Made by a program: the position numbers and the translations under genes | The notes under the pieces: generated by a model | Told to the model about the DNA's origin: nothing | Database searches by the model: none | What the model saw: only the letters and a program-made list of their open reading frames with translations | From: Dehalobacter sp. CP | GTDB taxonomy: Bacteria; Bacillota_B; Desulfitobacteriia; Desulfitobacteriales; Syntrophobotulaceae | DNA length: 64,000 nt | Direction: 5' to 3' | Assembly (NCBI GenBank): GCA_009910795.1 | Contig: VMEE01000061.1 | Coordinates: 1 to 64,000 of the forward strand | Shown: piece after piece, positions 25,679 through 35,565 of the stretch | Layout: each line of letters opens with the position of its first letter | Numbering within the stretch: the first letter of the stretch is position 1

Positions 25679-26482
25679 CTAATCCAGGAAATTCTCCAGT
25701 CCGACAACAAGTCCGGTCAGCTTATATGCTTTGCGAATGGCCAGTATCACCCCGGGCATGTAGGTTTCCCGTGTATACGCGTCATGACGGATCGTAAGCG
25801 TCTGTCCGGATCCTCCAAAAATAACTTCCTGATGGGCGATCAGTCCCGGTAAACGGATGGAATGGATGTGAATGCCATTCAGGTCTCCGCCCCGCGCACC
25901 AGGTATTTTCTCATATTCGTTCGGATGTCCCTGGATGATTGGTTCCCGGATCTCAGAGATCATATCCGCGGTTTTCAAAGCAGTGCCTGAAGGTGCATCC
26001 AGCTTCTGATCATGATGATATTCAACGATATCGACGTGATGAAAGTATTTTGCGGTTTCTTTCGCAAACTTCATCATCAGTATTGCGCCAAGCGCAAAAT
26101 TCGGTGCAATAAAAACCCCTGTGCCGGTCGCTTTGGACAGATCTTCCAATTCACTGATTTCATGATCGTCCAGCCCAGTCGCTCCAATAACAGGAACAAC
26201 CCCCGCTTTAATTGCAGTTTTGGCATTGGAAAATACTGATTGGGGATTCGTAAAATCAACGAGAATATCTACTTGCAGTTCTTTTAATTTTTCTATTTCC
26301 ATCTGGCCGGAAATCTGTAAGTCGAATGGCTGCTGTCCAAGGACTAATCCAATATCCTTTCCTTGATTCTGAATATCTGATACCCCTGCAAGCTCCATAT
26401 CGTTCTGCAGACGTATTGTCCTGACTGTTTCCATGCCCACTTTGCCACATGCTCCGGCAACAAATACGCGTATTTTGTCCAA
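25679..26482 (-). CDS. dapB: 4-hydroxy-tetrahydrodipicolinate reductase, 267 aa
   Basis: NAD(P)H-dependent reductase of the lysine/diaminopimelate pathway. VAGACGKVGMETVRTI is the nucleotide loop. EYHHDQKLDAPSGTA is the diagnostic substrate-binding/catalytic motif with the His-His pair and Lys, and GARGGDLNGIHIHSIR is the second signature. TTG start after GGAGG (seven bases). It is transcribed into spoVFA, so tetrahydrodipicolinate use (cell wall) and dipicolinate (spore) share one locus. Confidence 0.96.
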   Translation of the reverse strand: MDKIRVFVAGACGKVGMETVRTIRLQNDMELAGVSDIQNQGKDIGLVLGQQPFDLQISGQMEIEKLKELQVDILVDFTNPQSVFSNAKTAIKAGVVPVIGATGLDDHEISELEDLSKATGTGVFIAPNFALGAILMMKFAKETAKYFHHVDIVEYHHDQKLDAPSGTALKTADMISEIREPIIQGHPNEYEKIPGARGGDLNGIHIHSIRLPGLIAHQEVIFGGSGQTLTIRHDAYTRETYMPGVILAIRKAYKLTGLVVGLENFLD

Positions 26483-26509
26483 ATATACCCCTCCTGAATA
26501 CGATAACGC

Positions 26510-26540
26510 AAAACCCCGCGCCAGAAGCCTTTCGGGGTTT
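26510..26540 (-). terminator. GC-rich hairpin in the dapB leader
   Basis: On the minus strand AAACCCCG-AAAGGCTTCTGGCG-CGGGGTTTT. The T tract is only four bases. It begins a few bases after the predicted transcription start of the promoter at 26553, so a 5' stabilising stem or attenuator is as likely as a terminator for the upstream gene. Confidence 0.5.
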
Positions 26541-26552
26541 AATACACTTCTT

Positions 26553-26581
26553 ATTCTATTATATCAATAGAAACCTGTCAA
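26553..26581 (-). promoter_or_regulatory. Promoter of the dapB-spoVF-asd-lysC-dapA operon
   Basis: On the minus strand a perfect TTGACA (26576-26581) lies 17 bases from TAGAAT (26553-26558), with an overlapping TATAAT at 12-base spacing. It sits immediately after the ymxH stop codon. Confidence 0.7.
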
Positions 26582-26583
26582 AC

Positions 26584-26835
26584 CTACATATCGATATCTA
26601 CGATGATCACTTCACTGCCTACTTTTTTAATGGCTTTCCAGGGGACGACCACATACCCGCCTTCTTTTTCACTGTTCTTATTAAAAAACCTTCCGTATCC
26701 CGCTCTTGAATCGATGATGATTGCCTCGATTTTTCCTTCAGGGCTAATTTTAATATCACTCTCGCCAATTGAACCGAGCTTCGCGCCATCATGAAGATTA
26801 ATAATCTCTTTCCCTGACAGTTCACTTAAAAGCAT
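26584..26835 (-). CDS. ymxH: YlmC/YmxH family PRC-barrel sporulation protein, 83 aa
   Basis: Small PRC-barrel protein conserved in endospore formers. It has the family pattern MLLSELSGKEIINLHDGAKLG, then GRFF and VPWKAIKKVGSEVIIVDI. It is found upstream of the spoVF operon in Bacillus, as here. The ATG at 26835 is preceded by CAGGAG with eight bases spacing; longer readings lack such a site. Biochemical role unknown. Confidence 0.9.
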   Translation of the reverse strand: MLLSELSGKEIINLHDGAKLGSIGESDIKISPEGKIEAIIIDSRAGYGRFFNKNSEKEGGYVVVPWKAIKKVGSEVIIVDIDM

Positions 26836-26836
26836 A

Positions 26837-27151
26837 TTACACACTCCTGCCCCGGACCGTTTCCCATATTTTTTGACCATAAGGCTGCAGTATCGCAATG
26901 ATCAGCGAAAAAACAGCCAGTGGCTTTATAAAATAAACCGTTGAGGGATTCCAGATGTTTTCTGGTATTCCTAGAAAGGTCAGTAGCAGTTCCAAAGAGA
27001 TATAAATTCCACCCGCAGTCCCGACCAGCTGGGTAATGGCTTTGGCCAAACGATTAGGTGCCTCAGGAGACCTCCACATCATGACTTTTACTCTGGTTCT
27101 CAATGATACGGCAATCCCGAGCGCCAGCAGAACACTATATAGAATACTCAT
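26837..27151 (-). CDS. Small membrane protein of unknown function, 104 aa
   Basis: Three hydrophobic segments (about residues 3-16, 38-62 and 70-88) separated by short basic loops (RTRVKVMMWRSPEAPNRLAK). There is no domain I recognise. It ends one base before the ymxH start, so the two are translationally coupled and probably transcribed together, divergent from the MFS gene. A role near YmxH in the forespore or mother-cell membrane would be guesswork. Confidence 0.65.
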   Translation of the reverse strand: MSILYSVLLALGIAVSLRTRVKVMMWRSPEAPNRLAKAITQLVGTAGGIYISLELLLTFLGIPENIWNPSTVYFIKPLAVFSLIIAILQPYGQKIWETVRGRSV

Positions 27152-27380
27152 AAACGCTTCAGGGCTTTCATTAGGAATCCCCCCTAAGCATATCTATGAG
27201 GGAAAAAACAGCATTATTCTTCCGTAAACGGGTAACGCCTTATTATCTTCCGTTGACGTGCTGAATACTGCTTTTGCAGTCAGAATCACAAACCTTTGAT
27301 CTCTTTTCTGATAAGATACCTAAAAGATAACACTGGCCGGATTCCATCAGGATTGACGGACAGATAAAGAAAGGAAGATA

Positions 27381-28592
27381 ATGATGAACAGAGTGAGACA
27401 GGGTTGGACAGTTACTTTGGCCGGAACCGGCATTAATTTGGCTCTTGGCGTTCTGTATACCTGGAGCGTTTTTGCAGCTGCCCTGATTGAGCAGGCTCAC
27501 TGGACTAAAACTGCGGCTTCTGTTCCGTATATGGTCGCTTGCGCAGTGTTTGCCTTGATGATGGTTCCCGGCGGATATCTTCAAGACCGGTACGGCCCCC
27601 GCTGGATTGCTGCCTTTGGCGGAATCATGGCAGGCAGTGGTTTAATCCTGAGCAGCTTTACGCACTCACTGACCATGCTGATCGTTACTTTCGGTTTAAT
27701 TGCCGGGATGGGGATCGGGCTCGGATACTCGGCTGCGACACCTGCCGCAGTCAAATGGTTTCCCCCAGAGAAAAAAGGTCTGATCTCGGGTGTCGTTGTT
27801 GCCGGCTTTGGTTTGGCTTCTCTTTATATCGCACCATTAACCAATGCTTTACTCAGAAAGTTTGGCATAGAGAACACCTTCCGTATTGAAGGGATCCTGT
27901 TCTTACTGATTATTGTTTTGCTTGCCCAGGTACTGACTGTCCCTTCCACTCTAAGCAGCCAATCTCAGAGCAGCACGGCTTCCCCTTCAGCGGCTACTGC
28001 CTCGACAGGAGGCCTAAACTGGCGGCAAATGCTTATAAGACGAGAATTCTATCTGCTTTGGGTGATGTATGCGGCAGGAGCCAGCGCCGGGCTGATGATC
28101 ATCAGCCAGCTTTCTTCAATTGCCAAAACGCAGGCCGGTATTTCCTGGGGGTACGCGATGGTCGCTTTGCTGGCCGTTTTTAATGCCTCCGGCAGGGTTA
28201 TTGCCGGCTGGCTCTCCGATAAAATCGGGCGTTCCTGGTCGATGCGTATTTTCTTTCTGATCCAGGCGCTCAACATGCTTGCTTTCAGCACTTACAATAC
28301 TCCGGCATTAATTGCGTTGGGTGCAGCGATTGCAGGATTAGGCTACGGTTCTTTGCTTTCGCTCTTCCCATCAGCAACCTATGATTATTTCGGCACAAAA
28401 CATGCCGGTGTGAATTACGGTTTTGTCTTTACTGCCTGGGGCGTCGGAGGTGTCTTTGGCCCCCTGATGGCCGCTCGAATTGCTGATGCCACGAAAAGCT
28501 ATTCGCTTGCGTTTACCATTTCGTGTATCCTATGTTTGTTAGCAGTCTTTTTGACTTTCTTTTTGAAAAGGCCGAAAAGACTTGGACAATAA
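27381..28592 (+). CDS. MFS transporter, OFA (oxalate/formate antiporter-like) family, 403 aa
   Basis: Twelve membrane segments. The start WTVTLAGTGINLALGVLYTWSVFAAAL and the loop GGYLQDRYGPRWIAAFGG (MFS motif A) are typical of the OFA family. The second half repeats the motif as GWLSDKIGRSWSMRIF. Substrate cannot be inferred; relatives carry monocarboxylates. It is the only plus-strand gene between 8.7 kb and the right edge, monocistronic and divergent from the ymxH side, suggesting insertion into the otherwise conserved block. A second ATG at 27384 fits the AAAGGAAG site slightly better. Confidence 0.85.
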   Translation: MMNRVRQGWTVTLAGTGINLALGVLYTWSVFAAALIEQAHWTKTAASVPYMVACAVFALMMVPGGYLQDRYGPRWIAAFGGIMAGSGLILSSFTHSLTMLIVTFGLIAGMGIGLGYSAATPAAVKWFPPEKKGLISGVVVAGFGLASLYIAPLTNALLRKFGIENTFRIEGILFLLIIVLLAQVLTVPSTLSSQSQSSTASPSAATASTGGLNWRQMLIRREFYLLWVMYAAGASAGLMIISQLSSIAKTQAGISWGYAMVALLAVFNASGRVIAGWLSDKIGRSWSMRIFFLIQALNMLAFSTYNTPALIALGAAIAGLGYGSLLSLFPSATYDYFGTKHAGVNYGFVFTAWGVGGVFGPLMAARIADATKSYSLAFTISCILCLLAVFLTFFLKRPKRLGQ

Positions 28593-28615
28593 AATGAATC
28601 AGCTTAACTGACTTT

Positions 28616-29080
28616 CTATAAGCCAGTCGATCCAAATCCACCTTCGCCCCTAAGCGTGTCACCCAGATCGTCAACCTCTGTAAAAATGGCCCGGCAAACA
28701 GGCATAAACGCAATCTGGGCAATGCGATCACCATTGCTGACGACAACGTCTTCATTTCCGAGATTGATCATCAGTACTTTGATTTCTCCTCGGAAATCCG
28801 AATCAATCACACCAACCCCGTTGCTTAAAGCAAGCCCTTTTTTATCTGCCAGACCGCTGCGTGCAAACACAAATGCTGCCACCTGCGGGTCTGGCAGCTC
28901 TATGGCTATTCCGGTAGGAACACGGACCCTTTCCCCTGGCCTCACAACCATGTCCTGATCCAGGGAAGCAAACAGGTCTGCGCCTGCGGCTCCTGTCGTT
29001 GCATAAAAAGGTACATTGGATCTATCCGCATCTCCGTCCGAAATCTTCTTTATCTTGACTCGGATCCTCTCTTCCAGCAT
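28616..29080 (-). CDS. dut: dUTP diphosphatase, 154 aa
   Basis: Hydrolyses dUTP to keep uracil out of DNA. All five trimeric dUTPase motifs are visible: TTGAAGADLFA, FARSGLADKKG, GVIDSDFRGEIKVLMIN, GDRIAQIAFMP, and the C-terminal arm RGEGGFGSTG. The ATG at 29080 is preferred over 29101, which would add seven residues (RRKRKT) that are really the purine-rich ribosome site. Convergent with the MFS gene, whose stop is 23 bases away. Confidence 0.93.
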   Translation of the reverse strand: MLEERIRVKIKKISDGDADRSNVPFYATTGAAGADLFASLDQDMVVRPGERVRVPTGIAIELPDPQVAAFVFARSGLADKKGLALSNGVGVIDSDFRGEIKVLMINLGNEDVVVSNGDRIAQIAFMPVCRAIFTEVDDLGDTLRGEGGFGSTGL

Positions 29081-29121
29081 CGTTTTCCTCTTCCTCCTCA
29101 TTTTTCTTTGCCTTTATTGCA

Positions 29122-30390
29122 TCATATTTCCGCAAAAGCTTCCTCAATCATCCTGTCAAAATCTGTATGATAATCCTTTTGTCCCAACGTGAGGATGCTG
29201 ATTTTGTCTTTCTGCCAGAGACGCTCCATCACTCTCGTGACATCGCCCGTGGTGACCTTTTCCAGTTTCTCAACTGCGTCTTCCGGTGTTTTTACTTCGC
29301 CAAAAGACAGCTCTGTTTTACCGAGTCTGCTCATTCTGCTGCTGACAGATTCCAGTCCCAGATAAAGGTTGCCCTTGATCTGGGCTTTTGTTTTCATGAG
29401 CTCCTCTTCAGTTAATCCTTCTCTTTTTAATTTATTCAATTCATCGAGGACGCATTTGATGACTTCATCCGTATTCCCGGGGCTTGTGCCTGCATAAACC
29501 GCAAACAGACCAGTATCAACATAGGTGGAGTGATAGGAATAGACGGAATAAGCCAGGCCTCTCTGTTCCCTGATTTCCTGAAAAAGGCGTGAACTAAGCC
29601 CTCCACCTAGGATGCTGTTGATCACGTGCATCACATAGATATCCTCATGATCCTGTCCGAGCCCCGGCACCCCCACGATCAGGTGCATCTGCTCGGTATC
29701 CTTGCCTATCGCTTTTCTAAAGGTCGTCCCTTGAGGGTTTTCCTTGATGGAATCTGTTCTTTGTCTCTGGAATTCACCGAACATGGCCAGCTGGCGGATG
29801 ATATCCTCATGCTTAATCTTTCCGGCTACCGCAATGACGACCTGGTCCGGTGTATAGCGTGTCTCCAGGTAATGGGAAACCTTTTCGCTGCTTAAATCGT
29901 GAATGGTTTCTTCCATACCAAGGATGGGTTTGCCCAGCGGGTCTTTATGCCAGACATACTGGGAAAAGAGATCATGGATCAGCTCATCCGGAGAATCCTG
30001 ATACATTTTAATTTCTTCAATGACAACATTTTTTTCTTTATCCATCTCCTTTGGATCAAAGAGAGAGTTAAAAAACATATCACTTAAGACATCAATCGCC
30101 AGTGAGAGGTCCTCATCGAGCACTTTGGCATAATAACAGGTAAGCTCCTTGGTCGTAAACGCATTAATCTGGCCGCCGACTGCTTCCAGAGATTCTGCGA
30201 GCTGACGGGCGCTCCGTTTTCCGGTTCCTTTGAAAAACATATGTTCAATGAAATGAGAAATACCTTCATACCCTTCCGTTTCGTTGCGAGATCCTGTTCC
30301 GACCCAGATCCCAATTGCCACGGAACGGACATAATCGATCTCTTCGGTGATGATTCGAACCCCGTTAGGCAATACGTGTTTTCGATGCAA
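29122..30390 (-). CDS. mlpA: M16 family zinc peptidase (MlpA/YmxG type), 422 aa
   Basis: Processing-protease family related to pitrilysin and mitochondrial processing peptidase beta. The inverted zinc motif HFIEH is at about residues 46-50, with the downstream Glu in the ENVVIEEIKMYQDSPDELIHDL region. GGGLSSRLFQEIREQRGLAYSVYSY is the conserved second-domain segment. TTG start with AAGGAGG seven bases upstream. Lies between the carboxypeptidase and dut, near pnp as in Bacillus (ymxG). Substrate unknown. Confidence 0.92.
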   Translation of the reverse strand: MHRKHVLPNGVRIITEEIDYVRSVAIGIWVGTGSRNETEGYEGISHFIEHMFFKGTGKRSARQLAESLEAVGGQINAFTTKELTCYYAKVLDEDLSLAIDVLSDMFFNSLFDPKEMDKEKNVVIEEIKMYQDSPDELIHDLFSQYVWHKDPLGKPILGMEETIHDLSSEKVSHYLETRYTPDQVVIAVAGKIKHEDIIRQLAMFGEFQRQRTDSIKENPQGTTFRKAIGKDTEQMHLIVGVPGLGQDHEDIYVMHVINSILGGGLSSRLFQEIREQRGLAYSVYSYHSTYVDTGLFAVYAGTSPGNTDEVIKCVLDELNKLKREGLTEEELMKTKAQIKGNLYLGLESVSSRMSRLGKTELSFGEVKTPEDAVEKLEKVTTGDVTRVMERLWQKDKISILTLGQKDYHTDFDRMIEEAFAEI

Positions 30391-30431
30391 TGATCTTCCT
30401 CCTTAAGCACTTTGATAACGCTCTATTTAGT

Positions 30432-31631
30432 TTATCCTTTCTTAGCAAAGAAATCCAGTAAATCGTCCACAAAGATTCGGACTCTTCCGGGAAGATTGTC
30501 CGGGTTTTCCCCATCATGCTGTGCCAGGAGCGGTACTTCTTTAAGAAGCTTGTCCCCTGCATAAATTTGATAATGACCCAGAATGTCTCCTTCTTTAATT
30601 GGATAGTCAATCTCCGTCCTTCGGTTTATCTGCATTTTAAGGCCTTTGATCGTGTCTTTTTCAAGACAGAGCCGGATATCTTTGCTTAGAACCAGCGGAA
30701 TTTCCGTATCTGAAATCGGGAAGTTACCTGCAACGTCCCCTTTTTTCCCGATTTCAATGATTTCGGTATAATCAAAGCCCCATTGCAAAAGTCTTCGGGC
30801 ATCTCCGAAACGATCCGGGGCATTCAGTACAACGCAGATCAGTCTCCGCCCGTCTTTACTGGCTGACGCCACCAGGCATTTCCCGGCTGCATTGGTCGTT
30901 CCCGTTTTTACACCATCCGCCAAAGGGTAGTTCCACAGAAGTTTATTGGTGTTTTTGGCATTTTGAGACTTACGCGGTTCCTCAAAGTTAATAACTGAAT
31001 ATTTTTGGCTTACGATTTCGGCAAATTGAGGGTTATTCATCGCATATCTGGTGATGATGGCCAGGTCAAACGCCGTGGAATAATGATTTGGATCGGGCAG
31101 ACCGTTTGGATTGACAAAATTTGTGCGATAAGCGCCCAACGAGGCTGCTTTCTGATTCATCAGTCGTATGAACTCATCCTGGCTTCCCGCGGTATTTTCA
31201 GCGAGCGCGACACACGCATCATTGCCGGAGCTTAAGAGCGCCCCTTCCAGCAATTCTCCAATCTTAATCTTGTCTCCCTTGTCCAGATAGATAGAAGATT
31301 CCCCAACATTGCCGGCTTTCTCACTGACCGTGGTTATCTCCTCAGGTTCTGTCAGCTCCAGAGCCAGGATTGCAGTCATAATCTTGGTGGTGCTGGCGGG
31401 CGGCCGTTGGACATTCCCATCTCTGTCATATAGCAGCTCTCCTGTTTCCGCATCAAGCAGCACTGCCGAATGCGCTGTTACATATGGAAGCGTCCACTTT
31501 CCGCTGGATAAATTGGACGTCTCTACGATCATTTCTCCGGATAACCTGGTATTTTGGGCATATAGAGGACTGCCTGCTGTCAGTATCATGGTCAGCAGAC
31601 TCAGAATTATGCCCAAGAATTTTTTTTTCAA
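30432..31631 (-). CDS. D-alanyl-D-alanine carboxypeptidase (DacF/DacB-like), 399 aa
   Basis: Exported penicillin-binding protein trimming peptidoglycan stem peptides. A signal peptide is visible (MKKKFLGIILSLLTMILTAG). Catalytic motifs are SxxK in PASTTKIM, SxN in SSGNDAC and KTG in GVKTGTTNAAG, followed by a C-terminal beta domain and an amphipathic end (RVRIFVDDLLDFFAKK). A TTG at 31631 fits the AAGGGG site better than the in-frame GTG at 31640. Its proximity to sporulation genes suggests a spore-wall role, as for DacF, but it could be the vegetative enzyme. Confidence 0.88.
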   Translation of the reverse strand: MKKKFLGIILSLLTMILTAGSPLYAQNTRLSGEMIVETSNLSSGKWTLPYVTAHSAVLLDAETGELLYDRDGNVQRPPASTTKIMTAILALELTEPEEITTVSEKAGNVGESSIYLDKGDKIKIGELLEGALLSSGNDACVALAENTAGSQDEFIRLMNQKAASLGAYRTNFVNPNGLPDPNHYSTAFDLAIITRYAMNNPQFAEIVSQKYSVINFEEPRKSQNAKNTNKLLWNYPLADGVKTGTTNAAGKCLVASASKDGRRLICVVLNAPDRFGDARRLLQWGFDYTEIIEIGKKGDVAGNFPISDTEIPLVLSKDIRLCLEKDTIKGLKMQINRRTEIDYPIKEGDILGHYQIYAGDKLLKEVPLLAQHDGENPDNLPGRVRIFVDDLLDFFAKKG

Positions 31632-31653
31632 TTGTACCACCCCTTCATTTTGC

Positions 31654-32409
31654 TTAAGGAGTAGTATTTCCTGTTAATCCGTTTGTTATTAATTTTTCTA
31701 TTGTTACAAAACTGAATCCTTCACTTTTTAAACCGGCTAAGATATTGGGTAACGCTTTGACGGTATTTTCCTTGGGATGCATCAGCACAATCGCACCCTT
31801 TTTCTCCGGTTTTACGCCATATCGTATTTTAGGTTCCAAAATTCTCTGGGTGATCAGTTCCGGAGTGCTCTCCGGCTTCCAGTCAATGGTATCCAGCGTC
31901 CAGAGAATGGTCGTATAGCCCAGCTCATCTGCTGCCTGAAGTCCGTTTTTTCCTTTTTCCCCATATGGAGGGGCATAGTATATTGTTTTGCACCCGGTCG
32001 CTTCTTTAATTATGTTTTCCGTCTTGCTTAACTCCTCTTTATTTTGAACCACAGTCATGTTGTCCGGATGCGAATGGGAATAACCGTGATTCCCAAGCAA
32101 ATGGCCTTTTGCTGCAATCTGCTGAATGAGTTCGGGATGTTTGGCGGCCCATTTGCCCGTCACAAAAAAAGTTGCCTTGGCCTGATAACGGTCAAGGGTA
32201 TCCAGTATTTCCGGGATATACGCTTCCCCCCAGTCGACATTAATGGTAAGCGCAATCATTTTATTATCTGTCTGAACCTGATCGACCGGAACAGGCAAAT
32301 TCGGGTTGCTGACTCCAACGACCCGGCTTTGCATCAAGGTTAGACCGATAAATACAACCAGCAGGGTAATTGCTTTAAATTTAATTTTTGTCAGAGGAAA
32401 AAATGACAT
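31654..32409 (-). CDS. ylxY: YlxY-type polysaccharide deacetylase-like protein, 251 aa
   Basis: NodB-homology domain protein anchored or secreted through an N-terminal hydrophobic helix (residues ~12-30). The metal His motif GNHGYSHSHP is present, with PPYGEKG and LMHP as motifs 3 and 5. The usual TFDDG of motif 1 is replaced by TINVDWGE, a form seen in the YlxY/PdaB sporulation branch, so deacetylase activity is uncertain. It is next to pnp as in Bacillus. The ATG at 32409 is eight bases after GGAGG, and a second ATG two codons upstream abuts the site. Confidence 0.85.
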   Translation of the reverse strand: MSFFPLTKIKFKAITLLVVFIGLTLMQSRVVGVSNPNLPVPVDQVQTDNKMIALTINVDWGEAYIPEILDTLDRYQAKATFFVTGKWAAKHPELIQQIAAKGHLLGNHGYSHSHPDNMTVVQNKEELSKTENIIKEATGCKTIYYAPPYGEKGKNGLQAADELGYTTILWTLDTIDWKPESTPELITQRILEPKIRYGVKPEKKGAIVLMHPKENTVKALPNILAGLKSEGFSFVTIEKLITNGLTGNTTP

Positions 32410-32757
32410 CTGCATCCCCTCCCCTACATTAATATGACGATGAGAAGTAATACAGACGTCATTCTATATCGGCTATTAAATACTTATTTGAGGCGGATCT
32501 CCATAATGCATAACCGCTTTCGGCTATTGTGCCATCCATGGCCCGTCGCTCCTTGCCATCCATGGCATCACGACATTAGGCCATCCATGGCCGTCAAAAA
32601 GCCGCACTCCGCATCGTGCTCCGCTTGACGCTGGTTATGCATTACGGAGACACTAATTTCAAGTGCCATAACGTATTAGAGTATGGATGCGATGCCATAT
32701 TTAACGTCTCGCGTATTCTCCAAACATATCTGTGCAAGGCTACACTGCCCAAGAATA
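32410..32757. other. Intergenic region between pnp and ylxY
   Basis: No gene was found. It contains the long-form palindromic element at 32497-32651. The remaining ~190 bases show nothing recognisable; the pnp terminator begins at 32758. Confidence 0.6.
32497..32651 (+). repeat. Palindromic dispersed element, copy E (long form, 155 bp)
   Basis: Arms GATCTCCATAATGCATAACC and GGTTATGCATTACGGAGAC are inverted copies. The core begins CCGCTTTCGGCTATTGTGCC and ends AAAAAGCCGCACTCCGCATCGTGCTCCGCTTGACGC in the usual way. An extra ~50-base segment with three CCATCCATGG-type palindromes is inserted in the central hairpin. The same insert occurs in copy D (52142-52300). The arm sequence differs from copies A-D. 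Confidence 0.8.
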
Positions 32758-32788
32758 GAAAAAAGACGCCTCAATTATATGAGACGCC
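32758..32788 (-). terminator. Terminator of the rpsO-pnp transcript
   Basis: On the minus strand GGCGTCTCA-TATAAT-TGAGGCGTC followed by TTTTTTC: a strong stem with a clean U tract, about 65 bases after the pnp stop. Confidence 0.9.
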
Positions 32789-32854
32789 TTCTGTGAGCTG
32801 AGTTTAGTTAGCTCCATTAATTAATGATTGCAGGCTTAAACTCGCAAAAATTCC

Positions 32855-34993
32855 TTATTCTTTTGCTCCCTGGCTCTGTCCCATTGCTTCTTTACGGGAC
32901 AAGTTCAGTCTGCCCTGCTTGTCAATACCGGTAGCCTTGACGATGATCTCGTCGCCGAGTTTGACGACATCTTCTACTTTGTTCACGCGGTTCACATCGA
33001 GCTGGGAGATATGCACAAGACCGTCTTTTCCCGGAAGTCCAAGCACACCTGGAATGACTTCGACAAAGGCACCAAAATCCATGATCCGGACAACTTTGCC
33101 TTTGTAGATCTTCCCGACTTCAATGTCCTGCGTTAAAGAGCGAATAATCTCAGCTGCCTTGTCTCCGGCTTCACCATCAACCGCAGCAATAAATACCTGT
33201 CCGTCATCTTCGATATCAATTTTGACCTTGGTTTCTTCCACGATCTTCTTAATGATCTTGCCGCCTGGTCCGATGACATCTCTGATTTTATCAGGATGAA
33301 TGGCAAAGGTAATAATCCGCGGTGCAAACGGCGAGAGATTCGGTCTGGACTGTGGCAGGACCTGCAGCATTTTATCTAGGATGAACATCCTGCCGGCCTT
33401 GGCCTGAGCCAGAGCCTGAGCGAGAATTTCACGGTTGACGCCTTTGATCTTGATATCCATCTGCAGTGCTGTAATGCCCTCGGCAGTACCGGCTACTTTA
33501 AAGTCCATATCACCGTCGTGGTCTTCCAAACCCTGAATATCGGTAAGAATCGCAAAATGGTCTTCTTCTTTGATCAGTCCCATCGCAATCCCAGCTACCG
33601 GAGCCTTAATCGGAACCCCTGCATCCATCAACGCGAGTGTGCTGCCGCAGACGGAAGCCATGGAGCTCGACCCGTTGGACTCCAATACTTCGGAAACCAG
33701 ACGCAGCGTATACGGGAATTCACTTTCCGGAGGAATCATCGGCAGCAAGGCACGTTCTGCTAAAGCGCCGTGACCAATCTCACGTCTGCCCGGTCCCCTG
33801 TTCGGACGGACTTCGCCGACACTGAAGGCCGGGAAATTATAATGATGCATATAACGTTTGGAATCTTCCAATCCCAAACCGTCGATGATCTGCTCATCAC
33901 CGGCAGCTCCTAATGTCGCAACCGTGAGTACCTGTGTCTGTCCGCGCGTAAACAGACCGGTACCGTGTGTTCTAGGCAGACGTCCGACTTCAATCGTAAT
34001 CGGCCTGATCTCATCCAAAGCACGGCCGTCAGGTCTGATATGTTCGTGGGTAATCAGCTTACGGACAATTTTATGGGTCAGGTCATCCAATATTTTCGTA
34101 ACTAATTTTAAATCCTCAGGAAATTCCTCGGCAAAAACTTCGAGCGCATCTGCTTTGACCTTGTCGACAGCTTCCTGGCGGGCCAGTTTTTCTTCAATAC
34201 GGATAGCCTGATCGAGCTTATCATAACCCCAGGCCAGGACCTTGTCGGATATTTCCGCAGGGATCTCGACCGGAGTGACTTCTCTTTTGGCTTTGGCAAG
34301 TCCCACTTCCAGGGCTGCTTCCCTGTATCTCTCAATAAATTCTGCTATCTTTTTAATTTCTTCGTGCGCAAACATGATCGCTTCAAGCATCTGATCCTCG
34401 GGAACTTCCTTGGCACCAGCCTCGACCATCATAATCGCATCTTTGGTTCCAGCAACAGTCAGCTGCATTTTGCTGATTTCCGTCTGGGCTACCGTCGGGT
34501 TAACGACAAACTCGCCATCGACAAGCCCGACAACCACGGCGGCAATAGGCCCCAGAAAAGGAATATCGGAAATCGTGAGCGCAGCCGAAACTGCGTTGAT
34601 AGCCGTTACGTCTGGTGCACAGTCCTGATCGACGGACATGACCATCGCACTGATCTGTACATCGTTGCGGTAACCGTCCGGGAAAAGCGGACGGACCGGT
34701 CTGTCTATCAGTCTTGACGACAATATGGACTTCTCACTAGGTCTGCCTTCTCTTTTAATGAATCCACCGGGAATCTTTCCTACGGCATAAAAACGTTCTT
34801 CCAAATCAACAGTCAAAGGAAAAAAGTCGATCCCTTCCCGTGGTTTAGAACTGGTCGTTGCAAATGCAGATATGACTGTGTCTCCATATCTGGCATAAAT
34901 TGCCCCACCGGCTTGACGACCTATGATACCGGTTTCAAACGACAGGTTTCTGCCTCCAACCTGTAGCGAGCGTTCCAAGACTTCTTGAGTCAC
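32855..34993 (-). CDS. pnp: Polynucleotide phosphorylase, 712 aa
   Basis: Phosphorolytic 3'-5' exoribonuclease of RNA turnover. Two RNase PH core repeats are separated by an all-alpha linker, then a KH domain ([22 protein letters not shown]) and an S1 domain ([36 protein letters not shown]). GTG at 34993 is chosen: AAGGAGG lies eight bases upstream and is inside the longer in-frame extension that begins at 35029. It follows rpsO, an arrangement conserved across bacteria. Confidence 0.96.
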   Translation of the reverse strand: MTQEVLERSLQVGGRNLSFETGIIGRQAGGAIYARYGDTVISAFATTSSKPREGIDFFPLTVDLEERFYAVGKIPGGFIKREGRPSEKSILSSRLIDRPVRPLFPDGYRNDVQISAMVMSVDQDCAPDVTAINAVSAALTISDIPFLGPIAAVVVGLVDGEFVVNPTVAQTEISKMQLTVAGTKDAIMMVEAGAKEVPEDQMLEAIMFAHEEIKKIAEFIERYREAALEVGLAKAKREVTPVEIPAEISDKVLAWGYDKLDQAIRIEEKLARQEAVDKVKADALEVFAEEFPEDLKLVTKILDDLTHKIVRKLITHEHIRPDGRALDEIRPITIEVGRLPRTHGTGLFTRGQTQVLTVATLGAAGDEQIIDGLGLEDSKRYMHHYNFPAFSVGEVRPNRGPGRREIGHGALAERALLPMIPPESEFPYTLRLVSEVLESNGSSSMASVCGSTLALMDAGVPIKAPVAGIAMGLIKEEDHFAILTDIQGLEDHDGDMDFKVAGTAEGITALQMDIKIKGVNREILAQALAQAKAGRMFILDKMLQVLPQSRPNLSPFAPRIITFAIHPDKIRDVIGPGGKIIKKIVEETKVKIDIEDDGQVFIAAVDGEAGDKAAEIIRSLTQDIEVGKIYKGKVVRIMDFGAFVEVIPGVLGLPGKDGLVHISQLDVNRVNKVEDVVKLGDEIIVKATGIDKQGRLNLSRKEAMGQSQGAKE

Positions 34994-35145
34994 TTTGGAA
35001 ACCTCCTTAAATACGCTTCTTTTATTCACAATTTTTTATATCCGGAATGTGTTCGACATATTATTTATTATTTCCTGCACCCGAACAAAAAAAACAATCC
35101 GGACAATTTTTCTTAAGATAAATACCCTAATACATAAATACAAAG

Positions 35146-35163
35146 AGCGCTGAACACGCTCCT
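35146..35163 (-). terminator. Weak hairpin between rpsO and pnp
   Basis: On the minus strand GAGCG-TGTTCAG-CGCTC followed by TTTGTATTTATG. It may be a leaky terminator or an RNase processing stem that sets the rpsO/pnp ratio. Confidence 0.4.
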
Positions 35164-35211
35164 GTAAATATCGACATATAAATTGAATAACCAAAATATT
35201 TTCGATGGTTT

Positions 35212-35478
35212 TTAGTGACGTAAGCCAAGTTCTGTTACTACTGTGCGGTAACGGTTAAAATCGGATTTCTTGAGGTAGTTCAGCATTGCACGGCGTTGTC
35301 CAATCAATTTGAAAAGACCCCGGCGGGAATGATGATCTTTCTTATGGGTCTTGAAGTGTTCTGTCAACTCATTGATTCTTGTAGTGAGAAGAGCGATCTG
35401 AACCTCGGGTGAACCTGTGTCTCCTTCATGCTGCTGAAACTTCGCAATGATATCCTTCTTTTTCTCCGGTGTAAGCAT
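35212..35478 (-). CDS. rpsO: 30S ribosomal protein S15, 88 aa
   Basis: Binds the three-way junction of 16S rRNA. Standard length and signatures: [42 protein letters not shown] and [19 protein letters not shown] lies ten bases before the ATG. It has its own promoter within the 3' end of ribF and is co-transcribed with pnp. Confidence 0.98.
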   Translation of the reverse strand: MLTPEKKKDIIAKFQQHEGDTGSPEVQIALLTTRINELTEHFKTHKKDHHSRRGLFKLIGQRRAMLNYLKKSDFNRYRTVVTELGLRH

Positions 35479-35565
35479 TGGTTCTGCACCTCCATATTTT
35501 TTAAGCGCCTGCTGCCAAGTAAGACGGTGGAGATTCGTCGAACCCAGTCAGCGGTTACCTTTGTC

